A stretch of 64,000 bases of DNA from an uncultured Christensenella sp. Lineage in GTDB: Bacteria; Bacillota; Clostridia; Christensenellales; UBA3700. Shown here one piece after another: positions 15,451 to 24,490 of this stretch. Position numbers and translations under genes: made by a program. The DNA lies in the NCBI GenBank assembly GCA_910577845.1, contig CAJTNA010000001.1, positions 186,001 to 250,000 of the forward strand. Reading direction: 5' to 3'. Numbering within the stretch: the first letter of the stretch is position 1; each line of letters opens with the position of its first letter. The notes under the pieces are model-generated. The model worked only from the letters and a program-made list of their open reading frames with translations. It made no database searches and was not told where the DNA came from.

Positions 15451-16659
15451 TTAAAGCTCAATATTCTCTGCAATTTTTCTTAAAAACTCTTTTGTCTCAC
15501 ATTTAGTTACTTTTACGGCATCATTTTTGAATATTAATGCTAAGTCACCTGTCATAAAACCAGACTCAATAGTTTTAATACTTGCTTTTTCAACACTATC
15601 AGCAAAAGCAATTAAGTCTTTATTATTATCTAGTTGACCACGTTTTCTAAATGCACCAGTCCAAGCAAAAATTGTTGCAATAGGATTTGTTGAAGTACTT
15701 TCACCTTTTTGATATTTGTAATAGTGTCTTGTAACAGTTCCGTGTGCTGCTTCAAATTCCATTACGCCGTCTGGAGCAACCAAAACACTTGTCATCATTG
15801 CCAAACTACCAAAAGCAGTTGCAACCATATCTGACATAACATCACCATCGTAGTTTTTACAAGCCCATATAAATCCACCATTGCTACGAACCACTCTTGC
15901 AACAGCATCATCAATCAATGTATAAAAATACTCTATGCCAGCTTTTTCAAATTTTTCTTTGTAATCGGCCTCATATACTTCGTTGAAAATATCTTTAAAT
16001 CTATGGTCATAAATTTTACTAATTGTATCCTTAGAAGAAAACCATACATCTTGTTTAGTTTCCAAAGCAAAGTTGAAACAAGACCTTGCAAAACTTTCAA
16101 TAGAATTGTCTGTATTGTGCATACCCATACAAATTCCATTTGTTTTAGAGTAATCAAAAATCTCAATCTCTCTCTTTCCGTCTTTATCCTCAATTACAAG
16201 TTTTGCAGTACCACCCTTTGCAACTTTAGCCTCAACATTTTTATAAATATCACCATATGCGTGACGTGCTATAGTGATTGGTTTAGTCCAAGTAGGAATA
16301 TATGGAGTAATTCCATTTACAACTATAGGTGTTCTAAATACAGTACCATCAAGGATAGCTCTTATAGTACCATTTGGTGATTTCCACATTTGCTTCAAGT
16401 TGTACTCGCTCATTCTTTGAGTGTTTGGAGTTATTGTAGCACACTTTACACCAACACCATATTTTTTAATGGCATATGATGCATCAATAGTAACTTGGTC
16501 ATTTGTTTTATCTCTTTCAACCAAACCCAAATCATAAAATTCTGTTTTTAAATCCACAAATGGCTCAATTAGAATTTCCTTAATCCAGTCCCAAATAAGT
16601 CTGGTCATCTCATCACCTTGCATTTCAACTATAGGTGTAGTCATTTTGATTTTATTCAT
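15451..16659 (-). CDS. icd: NADP-dependent isocitrate dehydrogenase (eukaryotic-type)
   Basis: 402 aa, the size of the homodimeric type II (eukaryote-like) IDH. Visible features: Thr-containing ATITPNTQRM and KSPNGTIRAILDGTVFR (substrate Ser/Asn and Arg), ITIARHAYGDIYK, WACKNYDGDVMSDMVATAFGSLAMMTSVLV (metal Asp residues), and the NADP-binding AAHGTVTRHYYKYQKGESTSTNPIA. It converts isocitrate to 2-oxoglutarate with NADPH production. No other TCA genes are nearby, so its role is probably glutamate and NADPH supply. AAGGAAGG precedes the ATG. A TATACT -10 lies at about 16699 (complement). Confidence 0.96.
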   Translation of the reverse strand: MNKIKMTTPIVEMQGDEMTRLIWDWIKEILIEPFVDLKTEFYDLGLVERDKTNDQVTIDASYAIKKYGVGVKCATITPNTQRMSEYNLKQMWKSPNGTIRAILDGTVFRTPIVVNGITPYIPTWTKPITIARHAYGDIYKNVEAKVAKGGTAKLVIEDKDGKREIEIFDYSKTNGICMGMHNTDNSIESFARSCFNFALETKQDVWFSSKDTISKIYDHRFKDIFNEVYEADYKEKFEKAGIEYFYTLIDDAVARVVRSNGGFIWACKNYDGDVMSDMVATAFGSLAMMTSVLVAPDGVMEFEAAHGTVTRHYYKYQKGESTSTNPIATIFAWTGAFRKRGQLDNNKDLIAFADSVEKASIKTIESGFMTGDLALIFKNDAVKVTKCETKEFLRKIAENIEL

Positions 16660-16804
16660 AAGTAATTTCCTTCCTTGCTTAATGATTTACAATTTAGTAT
16701 AATATCTATAATTTTATTTACAAAATACCAAAACCAAAAGCGGTGCAAACAGCAAATTGGCAAAAGTAAAGTACAATCTTAGATATTAATATTGTTATTA
16801 TATA

Positions 16805-17935
16805 TCATTTATGGAATTTTTGCAATAGTTTAGGCGAACTATTTTCACTTAAAGTTAATAAACTACTATCAAATCTCTTAATTAAAGCAAAATTTTCTTT
16901 ATAACGTCTTATGCCCTCGGTAATCAACATATCTGTTAAATCCATTAAGTCAAGTCCGCCATTTGCAAACAAATAATATGCTAGTGAACCAGGGATAGTA
17001 TTTATCTCATTCAAATATAACTCATTGTAAACACTATCATATAAATAGTCAATTCTAACCACACCAAAAAGCCCTAGTTGTTCATATACTAACTTAGTGG
17101 TTTTTACAATCATTTTACGCAAATCAGTTGGAATCTCAAATTTACCTTGTTTTGCTTTGCCGTCAAAAATTAAATATTTGTCACCAAAGTCCAAAATCTC
17201 TTTACTGCGAACTGGAATGTCAACATCGCTAATTAAAATCTCACCATTGCTCAAAATTGCAGCACAATTAAATTCAATCAAGTTGTCAACCTTTTGTTCA
17301 ATCAAAGCATACTTGTCATACCTTAAAGCGTTTTGAATCGCTTTGTAAATTTGCTTGCTATCACTAACCGCTTGCACACCTACAGACGAACCCAAGCTAT
17401 TAGGTTTAACAACCACATTGCAATTAAATTCCTCAAAGATTTTTCCAACTTGCTCTTCAGTAACCTTATCGTCTATTATTTTGTAATTAACATTTTTAAC
17501 CCCGATTTTCGTCATATTTTCGTGAGTTAAAGTCTTATCCATACATATAGCAGACCTTGCAATGTCGGTACTTGTATAAGGTATTCCAAATGTTTCAAGC
17601 ACACCTTGCAAACCTCCATTTTCACCCACACCACCGTGCATACATAGTAATGCAACATCTATATTAATTACTTTTTCTTTAAACTTGCTTTTAGCGTAAA
17701 CAAATCGCTTATTGGAAATATAAATTTCCTTAAAATCTGACTTATTAAATTTAGTATATGTACTAACACTTAACGCTTTCCTACTTTCTACTACCCAAAA
17801 CTTATTATCCCTTACATAAACTGCAATACCATCATATTTGCTGGCATCTAAAGACGACAACGCACCGATGCCAGTAATTACGCTAATGTCGGACTCTACA
17901 CTGTCACCACCAAAAAAAACAGCAACTTTAATCAT
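16805..17935 (-). CDS. ddl: D-alanine--D-alanine ligase
   Basis: 376 aa ATP-grasp enzyme. The N-terminus VAVFFGGDSVESDISVITG, ALLCMHGGVGENGGLQGVLE, YTSTDIARSAICMDK, NVVVKPNSLGSSVGV and YLNEINTIPGSLAYYLF are the Ddl signatures. It makes the D-Ala-D-Ala dipeptide used by MurF. It is the last gene of a tsaE-tsaB-rimI-hydrolase-murF-ddl operon, ten bases after murF. The residue between the two conserved binding loops gives no sign of a D-Ser or D-Lac variant that I can judge by eye. The ribosome-binding site is TAGGAGG. Confidence 0.95.
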   Translation of the reverse strand: MIKVAVFFGGDSVESDISVITGIGALSSLDASKYDGIAVYVRDNKFWVVESRKALSVSTYTKFNKSDFKEIYISNKRFVYAKSKFKEKVINIDVALLCMHGGVGENGGLQGVLETFGIPYTSTDIARSAICMDKTLTHENMTKIGVKNVNYKIIDDKVTEEQVGKIFEEFNCNVVVKPNSLGSSVGVQAVSDSKQIYKAIQNALRYDKYALIEQKVDNLIEFNCAAILSNGEILISDVDIPVRSKEILDFGDKYLIFDGKAKQGKFEIPTDLRKMIVKTTKLVYEQLGLFGVVRIDYLYDSVYNELYLNEINTIPGSLAYYLFANGGLDLMDLTDMLITEGIRRYKENFALIKRFDSSLLTLSENSSPKLLQKFHK

Positions 17936-17944
17936 ATCTACCTC

Positions 17945-19492
17945 CTAATAATTATCTGGCAAATCGTTTAACAATAACAATACATCGCCAGCACGTAAAG
18001 TTTCTTTAAAAGCGGTTTGTGCATCTCTTAAATTTTTATACATAATTATTCTAGTCGGATTATAACCACTATCCTCTAGTCCCTTTTTAATTTTTTCACC
18101 AAGCTTACCAACTAATATCGTAATATCCGCCACACTAGATATTTTAACTCCTAAATTGTAATTTATTTCGTCCTCTTGATTACCAGCTTCTACAATGCCT
18201 TGGCACAAAACAACTTTTCTGCTATCAAACATTGATAAAGTATCTAAAGCAACCTTAGTTCCTACCTCGTTAGCATTGTAACTATCATCAATTATAGTAA
18301 TTCCGTTTGCCTTAATTACCTCAAGCCTATGTGGTGTAAATTCAAGCTTTTCAATACCATATGAAATGCTATCAATATCCATACCTAGGCTTACTGCTAC
18401 AGCTACTGCAAGTAATATATTCTCTAAATTATGTCTTCCGATTAGTTTAGTTCTAACACTTCTAACATTGTCTCCAATCTTTAAATCAAACACTGTTCCA
18501 TCAGAAGTTGTGACTAAATTTTCCGCACAAATGTTCCCCCTATCAATATTGATTAAAACTTTGTTTGGAATACTACACCTTTCATACATATTTTTTGAGC
18601 GTGCATTTTCACCATTAAACACTGCTAAACCATTACTATCAAGTGCCTCAATTAACTCGTATTTGCCTCTCATTACATCCTCAACACTTCCAAATGTTTG
18701 CAAATGTTGACCTGCAATTCCAGTAATAACACCAACTTGTGGCTTTAATGCTTTAGCTATTTTTGCAACATCACCCAATCGCCTTGCACCTATTTCCATA
18801 ATAAAAACTTGTGTGTCTTTTTTAATTTCGTTTACACTTTTTGCAAGTCCCATTGGTGTGTTATAGCTAAATGGAGATTGCACAACATTAAACGATTCAC
18901 TTAATATTGTAGCCATAATATTTTTAACAGAAGTCTTACCATATGAACCAGTAATACCGATTTTCATAAGATTATTGTACTCGTCAAGCTTTTTAACCGC
19001 ACAATTAAAATATTTGTTTTGAATACTTTTTTCTAGTGGACTTATCAATAAAAACACTAATCTAACTACTAGCGGAGTCAACAACAAGTTAATCCATACA
19101 AAGTAAAATATGCTCATATTAACTTTAAAAGATAGATAATAAATACCCGCAAAAAATCCTAGAGTTATAATTGTAAACAAAACAAAATAACGCATAATTC
19201 TAGCAGTAATTACAAGTGGCGTTTTTGATTTTTTAATTAAGTCAAATATGCAATAAATTAATATTGGCAAGGCAAACGCAAGCAACATAGCATACCATAA
19301 ATTAATTTTAAAAATTGATAAAACTATGCAAATTACCTCGCCTATTAAAATTGACATATAAAGCCCAATTTGATATGTCATTTCTGCCCCATAAAAACCT
19401 AAAGTATAACTTTGTAGTTGTATTATATTCACATTTCGCACTGCAACTAAAATGAGTAGCAATGCCAGCACAAAACAAATAACAATTTGCAT
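17945..19492 (-). CDS. murF: MurF-like Mur ligase with N-terminal multi-pass membrane domain
   Basis: 515 aa from the ATG at 19492, chosen because GGAGG stands just before it; the longer frame would start inside the upstream gene. The first 150 residues hold about five membrane helices (IVICFVLALLLILVAV, SILIGEVICIVLSIF, YAMLLAFALPILIYCIF, VLFTIITLGFFAGIYYL, IFYFVWINLLLTPLVVRL). A Mur ligase core follows with P-loop GITGSYGKTSVKN, then the central HNLENIL and the MurF-typical DDSYNANEVGTKVAL. It should add D-Ala-D-Ala to UDP-MurNAc-tripeptide. The usual soluble N-terminal substrate domain of MurF is not visible and seems replaced by the membrane part, which is unusual. The adjacent ddl supports the assignment. 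Confidence 0.82.
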   Translation of the reverse strand: MQIVICFVLALLLILVAVRNVNIIQLQSYTLGFYGAEMTYQIGLYMSILIGEVICIVLSIFKINLWYAMLLAFALPILIYCIFDLIKKSKTPLVITARIMRYFVLFTIITLGFFAGIYYLSFKVNMSIFYFVWINLLLTPLVVRLVFLLISPLEKSIQNKYFNCAVKKLDEYNNLMKIGITGSYGKTSVKNIMATILSESFNVVQSPFSYNTPMGLAKSVNEIKKDTQVFIMEIGARRLGDVAKIAKALKPQVGVITGIAGQHLQTFGSVEDVMRGKYELIEALDSNGLAVFNGENARSKNMYERCSIPNKVLINIDRGNICAENLVTTSDGTVFDLKIGDNVRSVRTKLIGRHNLENILLAVAVAVSLGMDIDSISYGIEKLEFTPHRLEVIKANGITIIDDSYNANEVGTKVALDTLSMFDSRKVVLCQGIVEAGNQEDEINYNLGVKISSVADITILVGKLGEKIKKGLEDSGYNPTRIIMYKNLRDAQTAFKETLRAGDVLLLLNDLPDNY

Positions 19493-19506
19493 AAAAAAAC
19501 CTCCCT

Positions 19507-20199
19507 TTACTTTCCGCAAAAACTTCTCAAACAATTATAAAAAGTATCTTTTGATTGTAAATAGCTAAAATGTCCGCAATTTTCTATTACAACCAATCGT
19601 GAGTCTTTTATTTTTTTATTGAATGTTTTTGCAAACTCTAAAGGAGTTTCTTTATCCTCACTTCCCCAAAAAATTAATGTGGGGATATTTATTTTTGTTA
19701 TTTCTTTATTTTGATAATGATTTACAATATTTATAAATGTCTGTTTCATTACTGGTGATAATGTCTTATAGTCTTGTGAACCATACTTCTCAATATTTAA
19801 CTTAAGCTTCTTTTTTATTTTATATGTATAAACTTTTATATAGTACTTAATTCCTCTTTTAGGTTTAAGTCCTGCACTATCTACCAATACCAATTTATCA
19901 CAACAATTATTTACTGCAAGTTTAATAGCTACTCTGCCACCAAATGAATGTCCTACAACGATTATTTCATTTGCTGTCTGCATTTTGATAACTTGCCTTA
20001 CATATTCATAATAATCAAAAATTGTGAGCGGTTTTTCTGGCTCGCTCTCAAAAAAAGATATAAGTAAACACTTATATCTATCATCAAGCATTTGTGCAAC
20101 CTCGGCAAAACTTTCAAAGCCTCCACCAAAGCCGTGCAAAAATACTATCAATTTATCACCTGTACCAAATACCTTATAATTAATACTACACACCCCCAA
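19507..20199 (-). CDS. Alpha/beta hydrolase
   Basis: 230 aa alpha/beta-hydrolase fold. The oxyanion motif is FLHGFGGGFESF, the nucleophile Ser is in VVGHSFGGRVA (near residue 83), the acid Asp is in FWGSEDKETP, and the His is in ENCGHFSYLQS, so the triad looks intact. The substrate is unknown. Its start overlaps rimI by 14 bases and it lies 15 bases before murF, so it belongs to the operon. Similar hydrolases are often found beside tsaB/rimI or murF in Firmicutes, but a role in the pathway is not established. Confidence 0.88.
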   Translation of the reverse strand: MGVCSINYKVFGTGDKLIVFLHGFGGGFESFAEVAQMLDDRYKCLLISFFESEPEKPLTIFDYYEYVRQVIKMQTANEIIVVGHSFGGRVAIKLAVNNCCDKLVLVDSAGLKPKRGIKYYIKVYTYKIKKKLKLNIEKYGSQDYKTLSPVMKQTFINIVNHYQNKEITKINIPTLIFWGSEDKETPLEFAKTFNKKIKDSRLVVIENCGHFSYLQSKDTFYNCLRSFCGK

Positions 20200-20605
20200 A
20201 AGCGTAAATCAACGCATCTTCACCATCCTTGTAGTATTTTTTGCGTACAGATATTTTTTCAAATCCGCATTTTTCGTAAAGTTTAATTGCTTTTATATTG
20301 CTTACTCGCACTTCCAAAAACAATTTTTCTATATCATTAATTTTTGCTACTTTGATTAATTCCTTAACCAGTTCAGTTCCATATCCTTTGCCTTGCTCAT
20401 TTGGTATGACTGCAACATTTGTAATATCTCCACTAGGATATAACCCAGCATAACCAACTACCTTATTGTCAATCTCCGCCACTACCATAATGCAACCATT
20501 TTCAATTGAAGAAATTATCATATTTTCAGACCAAGGAGTGGAAAAGCACCGATTTTCGACCGCTTTTATACCATTGATATCATTTAATGTAGCCATTCTT
20601 AACAT
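20186..20605 (-). CDS. rimI: Ribosomal protein alanine N-acetyltransferase RimI-like
   Basis: 139 aa GNAT. The N-terminal RCFSTPWSENMI motif is the RimI hallmark. ITNVAVIPNEQGKGYGTELVKELI is acetyl-CoA motif A, followed by LEVRVSNIKAIKLYEKCGFEKISVRKKYY, also RimI-like. It would acetylate the N-terminal Ala of ribosomal protein S18, as known in E. coli. It sits between tsaB and the hydrolase with overlapping ends, the usual tsaE-tsaB-rimI order. Confidence 0.93.
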   Translation of the reverse strand: MLRMATLNDINGIKAVENRCFSTPWSENMIISSIENGCIMVVAEIDNKVVGYAGLYPSGDITNVAVIPNEQGKGYGTELVKELIKVAKINDIEKLFLEVRVSNIKAIKLYEKCGFEKISVRKKYYKDGEDALIYAFGGV

Positions 20606-21171
20606 TCCAATTCCCTCTCAGCTTGAGACTTTTTCAAGTATAACGGAATGAACATATCTACATATTCTTTGCCATTTATTTTAGATAACACACAATCTAT
20701 AATTTTTTGAATATTTCTATCACCATTCCACAAAATCACCTCGCCATCAAATGAGGATAATTCCGATTTTGTGTAATTGGCAAGCTGAATTTGCTTACCA
20801 TTTTCATACTCACCCACATAGTAATTATCGTGTCTGCAATCTAGTGCAACTAAAATATTGTTAGTAATATTATATGCAATACTTTCAAAAGTGTTAATAG
20901 CAATTCTATTTGCATTTGTTGCAAAAGCTATACCATTACAAGTTGTAACACCAAGCCTTATCCCCGTAAACGAACCAGGTCCAACTACACAAACTACATT
21001 TTGCAAATCCTTTATTGTACCCCCAGCCTTAGTAATCACTTCATCAATCGCTGGCAGTAACATACTATTATGTTTTTTATTGCCATTACTTGTCTTTATA
21101 AAAGATTTTCCGTTTGTGTAATACATAACAAACAATTCATTTTGACAGCTATCTACCAACAAAAAATTCAT
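20599..21171 (-). CDS. tsaB: tRNA t6A biosynthesis protein TsaB
   Basis: 190 aa, slightly short for the family (usually about 220-230). The ASKHA fold is visible: LLVDSCQNELFVMYY, HNSMLLPAIDEVITKAG, and the signature VVCVVGPGSFTGIRLGVTTCNGIAF. TsaB is the scaffold of the TsaBDE complex that, with TsaC-made threonylcarbamoyl-AMP, forms t6A37 on ANN-decoding tRNAs. It overlaps tsaE by four bases and rimI by seven. tsaD and tsaC are not in this window. Confidence 0.93.
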   Translation of the reverse strand: MNFLLVDSCQNELFVMYYTNGKSFIKTSNGNKKHNSMLLPAIDEVITKAGGTIKDLQNVVCVVGPGSFTGIRLGVTTCNGIAFATNANRIAINTFESIAYNITNNILVALDCRHDNYYVGEYENGKQIQLANYTKSELSSFDGEVILWNGDRNIQKIIDCVLSKINGKEYVDMFIPLYLKKSQAERELEC

Positions 21172-21587
21172 TTGATACCTTCCTCAATCACAAATTTCCT
21201 CAAATTATCACCTAATTTTTCAATATTGATTGTAATTATCTTTTTATCGTCTGGAAACTCTGTAAACTTGTTCCACTCAATCACAGCAATTCCATCTTCA
21301 TACAGATTATCACTGATACCAAGCTCCCAAAGCTCATCCTCACTTTCTACTCTATACATATCATAATGTGACAATTTATATTTTGCATTGTACTCTTTCA
21401 TAAACGCAAAAGTCGGACTAGTGACTATATCACTAACCCCAAGTTCCGCAAATAGTGCTTTTGTGAAAGTAGTTTTACCCGCACCTAAATCACCATTAAG
21501 CAAAATAATTTCCTTACCTTGCAAACTTTCCGCAATTTGTTTTGCTAATTTTTTTGTATCGTCTACGCTGTTTGATATGTATTCCAT
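21168..21587 (-). CDS. tsaE: tRNA t6A biosynthesis ATPase TsaE
   Basis: 139 aa. P-loop LNGDLGAGKTTFTKAL (about 31-46), switch region VTSPTFAFMKEY, and LSHYDMYRVESEDELWELG with IAVIEWNKF are all TsaE signatures. It is the ATPase of the TsaBDE complex. It heads the six-gene operon. There is no Shine-Dalgarno; the ATG lies exactly six bases after a consensus -10, so the mRNA is probably leaderless at this gene. Confidence 0.94.
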   Translation of the reverse strand: MEYISNSVDDTKKLAKQIAESLQGKEIILLNGDLGAGKTTFTKALFAELGVSDIVTSPTFAFMKEYNAKYKLSHYDMYRVESEDELWELGISDNLYEDGIAVIEWNKFTEFPDDKKIITINIEKLGDNLRKFVIEEGIK

Positions 21588-21593
21588 ATCGCT

Positions 21594-21622
21594 ATTATAT
21601 AACTTTTTTTAATTAATTGCAA
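21594..21622 (-). promoter_or_regulatory. Promoter of the tsaE operon, +1 at the start codon
   Basis: On the minus strand: TTGCAA (21622-21617), 17-base spacer, TATAAT (21599-21594), then AGCGAT and the ATG at 21587. Confidence 0.8.
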
Positions 21623-21724
21623 TAAAATAGTTGCAATTTGTAATATAATATTGTATACTTATATTGTAAATATAATTAATGTTAATAATTACAAATTGTT
21701 AATTTTAGTTAGTTTACTTAACTG

Positions 21725-21840
21725 AAAACTTTGGGGCGAGGTGTAATTCCTCACCGGTGGTATAGCCCACGACCATTGCTTGCAATGCTGAATAGGTGCA
21801 ATTCCTATGCCGACAGTATAGTCTGGATGAGAAAAGTTTT
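21725..21840 (+). promoter_or_regulatory. FMN riboswitch (RFN element)
   Basis: The conserved RFN blocks are present in order: GGGGCGAGGTG, TCACCGGTGGTATAGCCC, GACC, AGGTGCAATTCCTATGCCGAC, and GTCTGGATGAGA. The P1 stem is AAAACTT (21725-21731) with AAGTTTT (21834-21840). It binds FMN and stops expression of the downstream riboflavin transporter. A terminator at 21958 is the likely output. Confidence 0.97.
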
Positions 21841-21957
21841 AAACTCAAGTGCAAATACTGATTTGTTCATTTTTGTTGTAATAATAGTTATTTAAATTAT
21901 TAATTATTTGTCAAATTTGTTATAAATTATTGTTAGCATCTTGAAAAAGTTCTTATT

Positions 21958-21986
21958 TCATACCCAAAGTGCGGTATGATTTTTTC
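21958..21986 (+). terminator. Expression-platform terminator of the FMN riboswitch
   Basis: TCATACC (21958-21964), eight-base loop, GGTATGA (21973-21979), then six T and CTTTT. It ends five bases before the GGAGGA of ribU (21991). The 115 bases between aptamer and terminator are AT-rich and would hold the antiterminator; I did not resolve it with confidence. Confidence 0.85.
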
Positions 21987-22004
21987 TTTTGGAGGACTTT
22001 TTTT

Positions 22005-22757
22005 ATGAATGTAGCAAAAATTTTTAACACAAGAAAAATCACTGGTATGGCTATACTTTCCGCACTTGCGATTGTGTTACTCTACATACCAGTATTAAGA
22101 TTTTCTATCTTCCCTATGGCACCATTTTTGGAATATGATGCTTGTGACATTCCGATAATGTTTGCAACATTTAGTTACGGACCTATTTCTGGACTAATTG
22201 TGACATTTATTGTTAGTGTTATACAAGGCTTAACAATATCATCACAAAGTAGCTTTTATGGAATATTGATGCATATTCTTGCAACAGGCTCATTTACTTT
22301 AAGTGCAGGATTTTTATTTGCTTTTTTAAAGCATAAAAAATTTAATCAAATTGCTTCTCTTGCGATTTCAACAGTTGTGGGTTCAATTTGTTGGTTAGTT
22401 GTTATGATTCTTGCAAATATGGCAATCACTCCTTTATTTATGAAAGTTCCTTTTTCTGAACTTATGAAAATAATGCTACCAGCAATAATTCCTTTCAACT
22501 TAATAAAAGCAAGTGTAAATGGAACTATTGGTGCTATCCTTTATATCCCCTTACACAAAAGTGTTTCAAGATACCTTGATAAACAAGTTGTTACAGAGGC
22601 AGACCTTGCTATGCTACCACCCGTTTATCAAGCTAACGAAAATAACGCTACTCAAGATAATTCCGAAAGTAATGTTGTTTTAGATAGCTCTCAAAACAAC
22701 GCTTCTATAGATAGCATTGACTTAGATAACAAATCAAATGACGACAATTCAATTTAG
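22005..22757 (+). CDS. ribU: Riboflavin ECF transporter S component RibU
   Basis: 250 aa from the ATG at 22005 (GGAGGA at 21991-21996). Earlier in-frame starts lie inside the terminator. Six hydrophobic segments start with MAILSALAIVLLYIPVLRF and FLEYDACDIPIMFATFSYGPISGLI, the RibU-type ligand-binding region; SSFYGILMHILATGSF follows. It needs the shared EcfA-EcfT module, not present here. The last 45 residues form an Asn/Asp/Ser-rich hydrophilic tail (NENNATQDNSESN) not typical of RibU. Expression is under the FMN riboswitch. Confidence 0.93.
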   Translation: MNVAKIFNTRKITGMAILSALAIVLLYIPVLRFSIFPMAPFLEYDACDIPIMFATFSYGPISGLIVTFIVSVIQGLTISSQSSFYGILMHILATGSFTLSAGFLFAFLKHKKFNQIASLAISTVVGSICWLVVMILANMAITPLFMKVPFSELMKIMLPAIIPFNLIKASVNGTIGAILYIPLHKSVSRYLDKQVVTEADLAMLPPVYQANENNATQDNSESNVVLDSSQNNASIDSIDLDNKSNDDNSI

Positions 22758-22775
22758 GAATAAATATCAACAACT

Positions 22776-22804
22776 TAACCACCATTAATTTGGTGGTTAT
22801 TTTT
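22776..22804 (+). terminator. Rho-independent terminator after ribU
   Basis: TAACCACCA (22776-22784), six-base loop, TGGTGGTTA (22791-22799), then TTTTT. Confidence 0.85.
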
Positions 22805-22813
22805 ATAAAATAC

Positions 22814-22859
22814 TTGACATTTTATAATAACTATTATATAATTACAAATGTTATATAAC
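22814..22859 (+). promoter_or_regulatory. Promoter and possible operator of the second TetR gene
   Basis: TTGACA (22814-22819), 17-base spacer, TATAAT (22837-22842). A perfect palindrome GTTATATAAC (22850-22859) covers the expected start of transcription and could be the autoregulatory site. Confidence 0.7.
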
Positions 22860-22882
22860 GAGTGTAATATTAAAGAGGAATT

Positions 22883-23431
22883 ATGCCAAAGCAAATAATT
22901 GACAAAGAGAAAATCTTAAAAGTTGCATTTCAAATGGTAAAAGCAAATGGCTTTGAAGCCGTTAATGCTCGCAGTGTTGCAAAAAAAATTGGTTGTTCAG
23001 TGCAACCTATATATAGCTATTTTACAAATATGGAAAGCTTAAAACAAGAAATTAATATGCAAGCAATGAATTTTTATAATGAATTTATATATTCTCGTGC
23101 TGATTACAATAATATTTTAGAAAGTATGGCAAATGCAAATGTAGCTTTTGCTAAATACGAAACTAACCTTTTCAAATTGTTATTTTTTCAAAAATTAAAC
23201 GGACTAAATAGCTTTAATGATATTTATGAATGGATTGGTGATAAAGAAGCGACTAGACAGCTTGCCACAAAACTTGGTCTTTCTGAGCAAAAAATTAAAG
23301 AAGTATACATTATGCTTATAGTATTCACTCACGGCGTAGCTACTATGATAGCAACTGGCGGAGCAAACATATCAGATGAGGAAATTGCAAGTTTTTTAAA
23401 GCAAGGATACAATGCCTTTCTTAAACCATAA
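22883..23431 (+). CDS. TetR family transcriptional regulator
   Basis: 182 aa. The helix-turn-helix lies at about residues 8-50 (ILKVAFQMVKANGFEAVNARSVAKKIGCSVQPIYSYFTNMESLK). A helical effector domain follows. GAGGAA precedes the ATG by a short spacer. No cotranscribed transporter follows; the next + gene is DUF2461, 240 bases on. It resembles the TetR at 13750-14319 in its DNA-binding helix and C-terminal layout (FKLLFFQK, FTHGVATMI). Targets are unknown, perhaps only its own promoter. Confidence 0.9.
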   Translation: MPKQIIDKEKILKVAFQMVKANGFEAVNARSVAKKIGCSVQPIYSYFTNMESLKQEINMQAMNFYNEFIYSRADYNNILESMANANVAFAKYETNLFKLLFFQKLNGLNSFNDIYEWIGDKEATRQLATKLGLSEQKIKEVYIMLIVFTHGVATMIATGGANISDEEIASFLKQGYNAFLKP

Positions 23432-23674
23432 AATTGTATGTTTTTAATATAAAATAAAATTAAAGCGAAATATATTTTTCTAATGAAATCTGCACATATA
23501 GATATAATACAAAATAATTTTTTAGTAATTAATGATAAAAATTCTAAATTTTAAAATACAAGTTACTATTTATCATAAGTACTTATTATTTAAATTAACT
23601 TAAGTTAATGCAAAATGTGGGTTCACCACTCTTTGCGATAGATTTTGATAATAAAAAAATATTGGAGGGGTATT

Positions 23675-24361
23675 ATGAATACACAATTAATTTTAAATTA
23701 CCTAAACAATTTAAGCAAAAATAACAACAGAGAATGGTTCGCTGAAAACAAACGTGAACGACAAGAGGCTACAGCTCAATTTGAAGAGTTATTGCAAGAA
23801 CTTATTTACTCTATTGGCACTTTTGACAAGAGTATTTTGCATAACGTACCTAAAGAGCTAACATTCAAACAAGTACGTGATACAAGATTTAGCAATGACA
23901 AATCACCATATAATCCAACTTTTAGAGCTCACATTTCTTCAATGGGCAAATTACCTATCCCAGTTGGTTACTACATTATGATTAAACCAAATGGTGGAAC
24001 ATTTTTAGGCGGAGGCTTATTTGCAGATATGTTTAACGATGCAACTAAAATGATTCGTGATTACATATCTGAACATCCAACCGAACTTGATAATATTATA
24101 AATGACGAAAACTTTAAAAAATATTTTGTTGTTAAAGGCAATGCATTAAAAAATGTACCAAATGGCTATGATAAAGAACATCCTCAAGCTGAATTTTTAA
24201 AATTCAAATCTTGGTACTTGGAATATTTTATTTCTGATGACGAACTTTTAGATGCAAAAGCTTTTATCGCAAAAGCAACAGATATTTTTAAAGCTATGAA
24301 ACCTTTCAATGATTATTTGAATGTTGCCCTTAAAGACTTTAAAATGCCTACACGTGGTTAA
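23675..24361 (+). CDS. DUF2461 family protein
   Basis: 228 aa from the ATG at 23675, which has GGAGGGG eight bases upstream. Family signature: LNNLSKNNNREWFAENKRER near the N-terminus, FKQVRDTRFSNDKSPYNPTFRAHIS, then GYYIMIKPNGGTFLGGGLF. The family (TIGR02453) is widespread and of unknown function. The RDxRFSxDKxPYK motif is intact. Confidence 0.93.
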   Translation: MNTQLILNYLNNLSKNNNREWFAENKRERQEATAQFEELLQELIYSIGTFDKSILHNVPKELTFKQVRDTRFSNDKSPYNPTFRAHISSMGKLPIPVGYYIMIKPNGGTFLGGGLFADMFNDATKMIRDYISEHPTELDNIINDENFKKYFVVKGNALKNVPNGYDKEHPQAEFLKFKSWYLEYFISDDELLDAKAFIAKATDIFKAMKPFNDYLNVALKDFKMPTRG

Positions 24362-24490
24362 TAACTGATTTAACATAATAAAGCAAGTACAAAATGTATT
24401 TATTTTAATATTTTAACTTATAGTATAAATACTTAAAAAAACAAGATTATTAAATTAGAATGTTAAATTTTAACATAATTTTTATTATCG

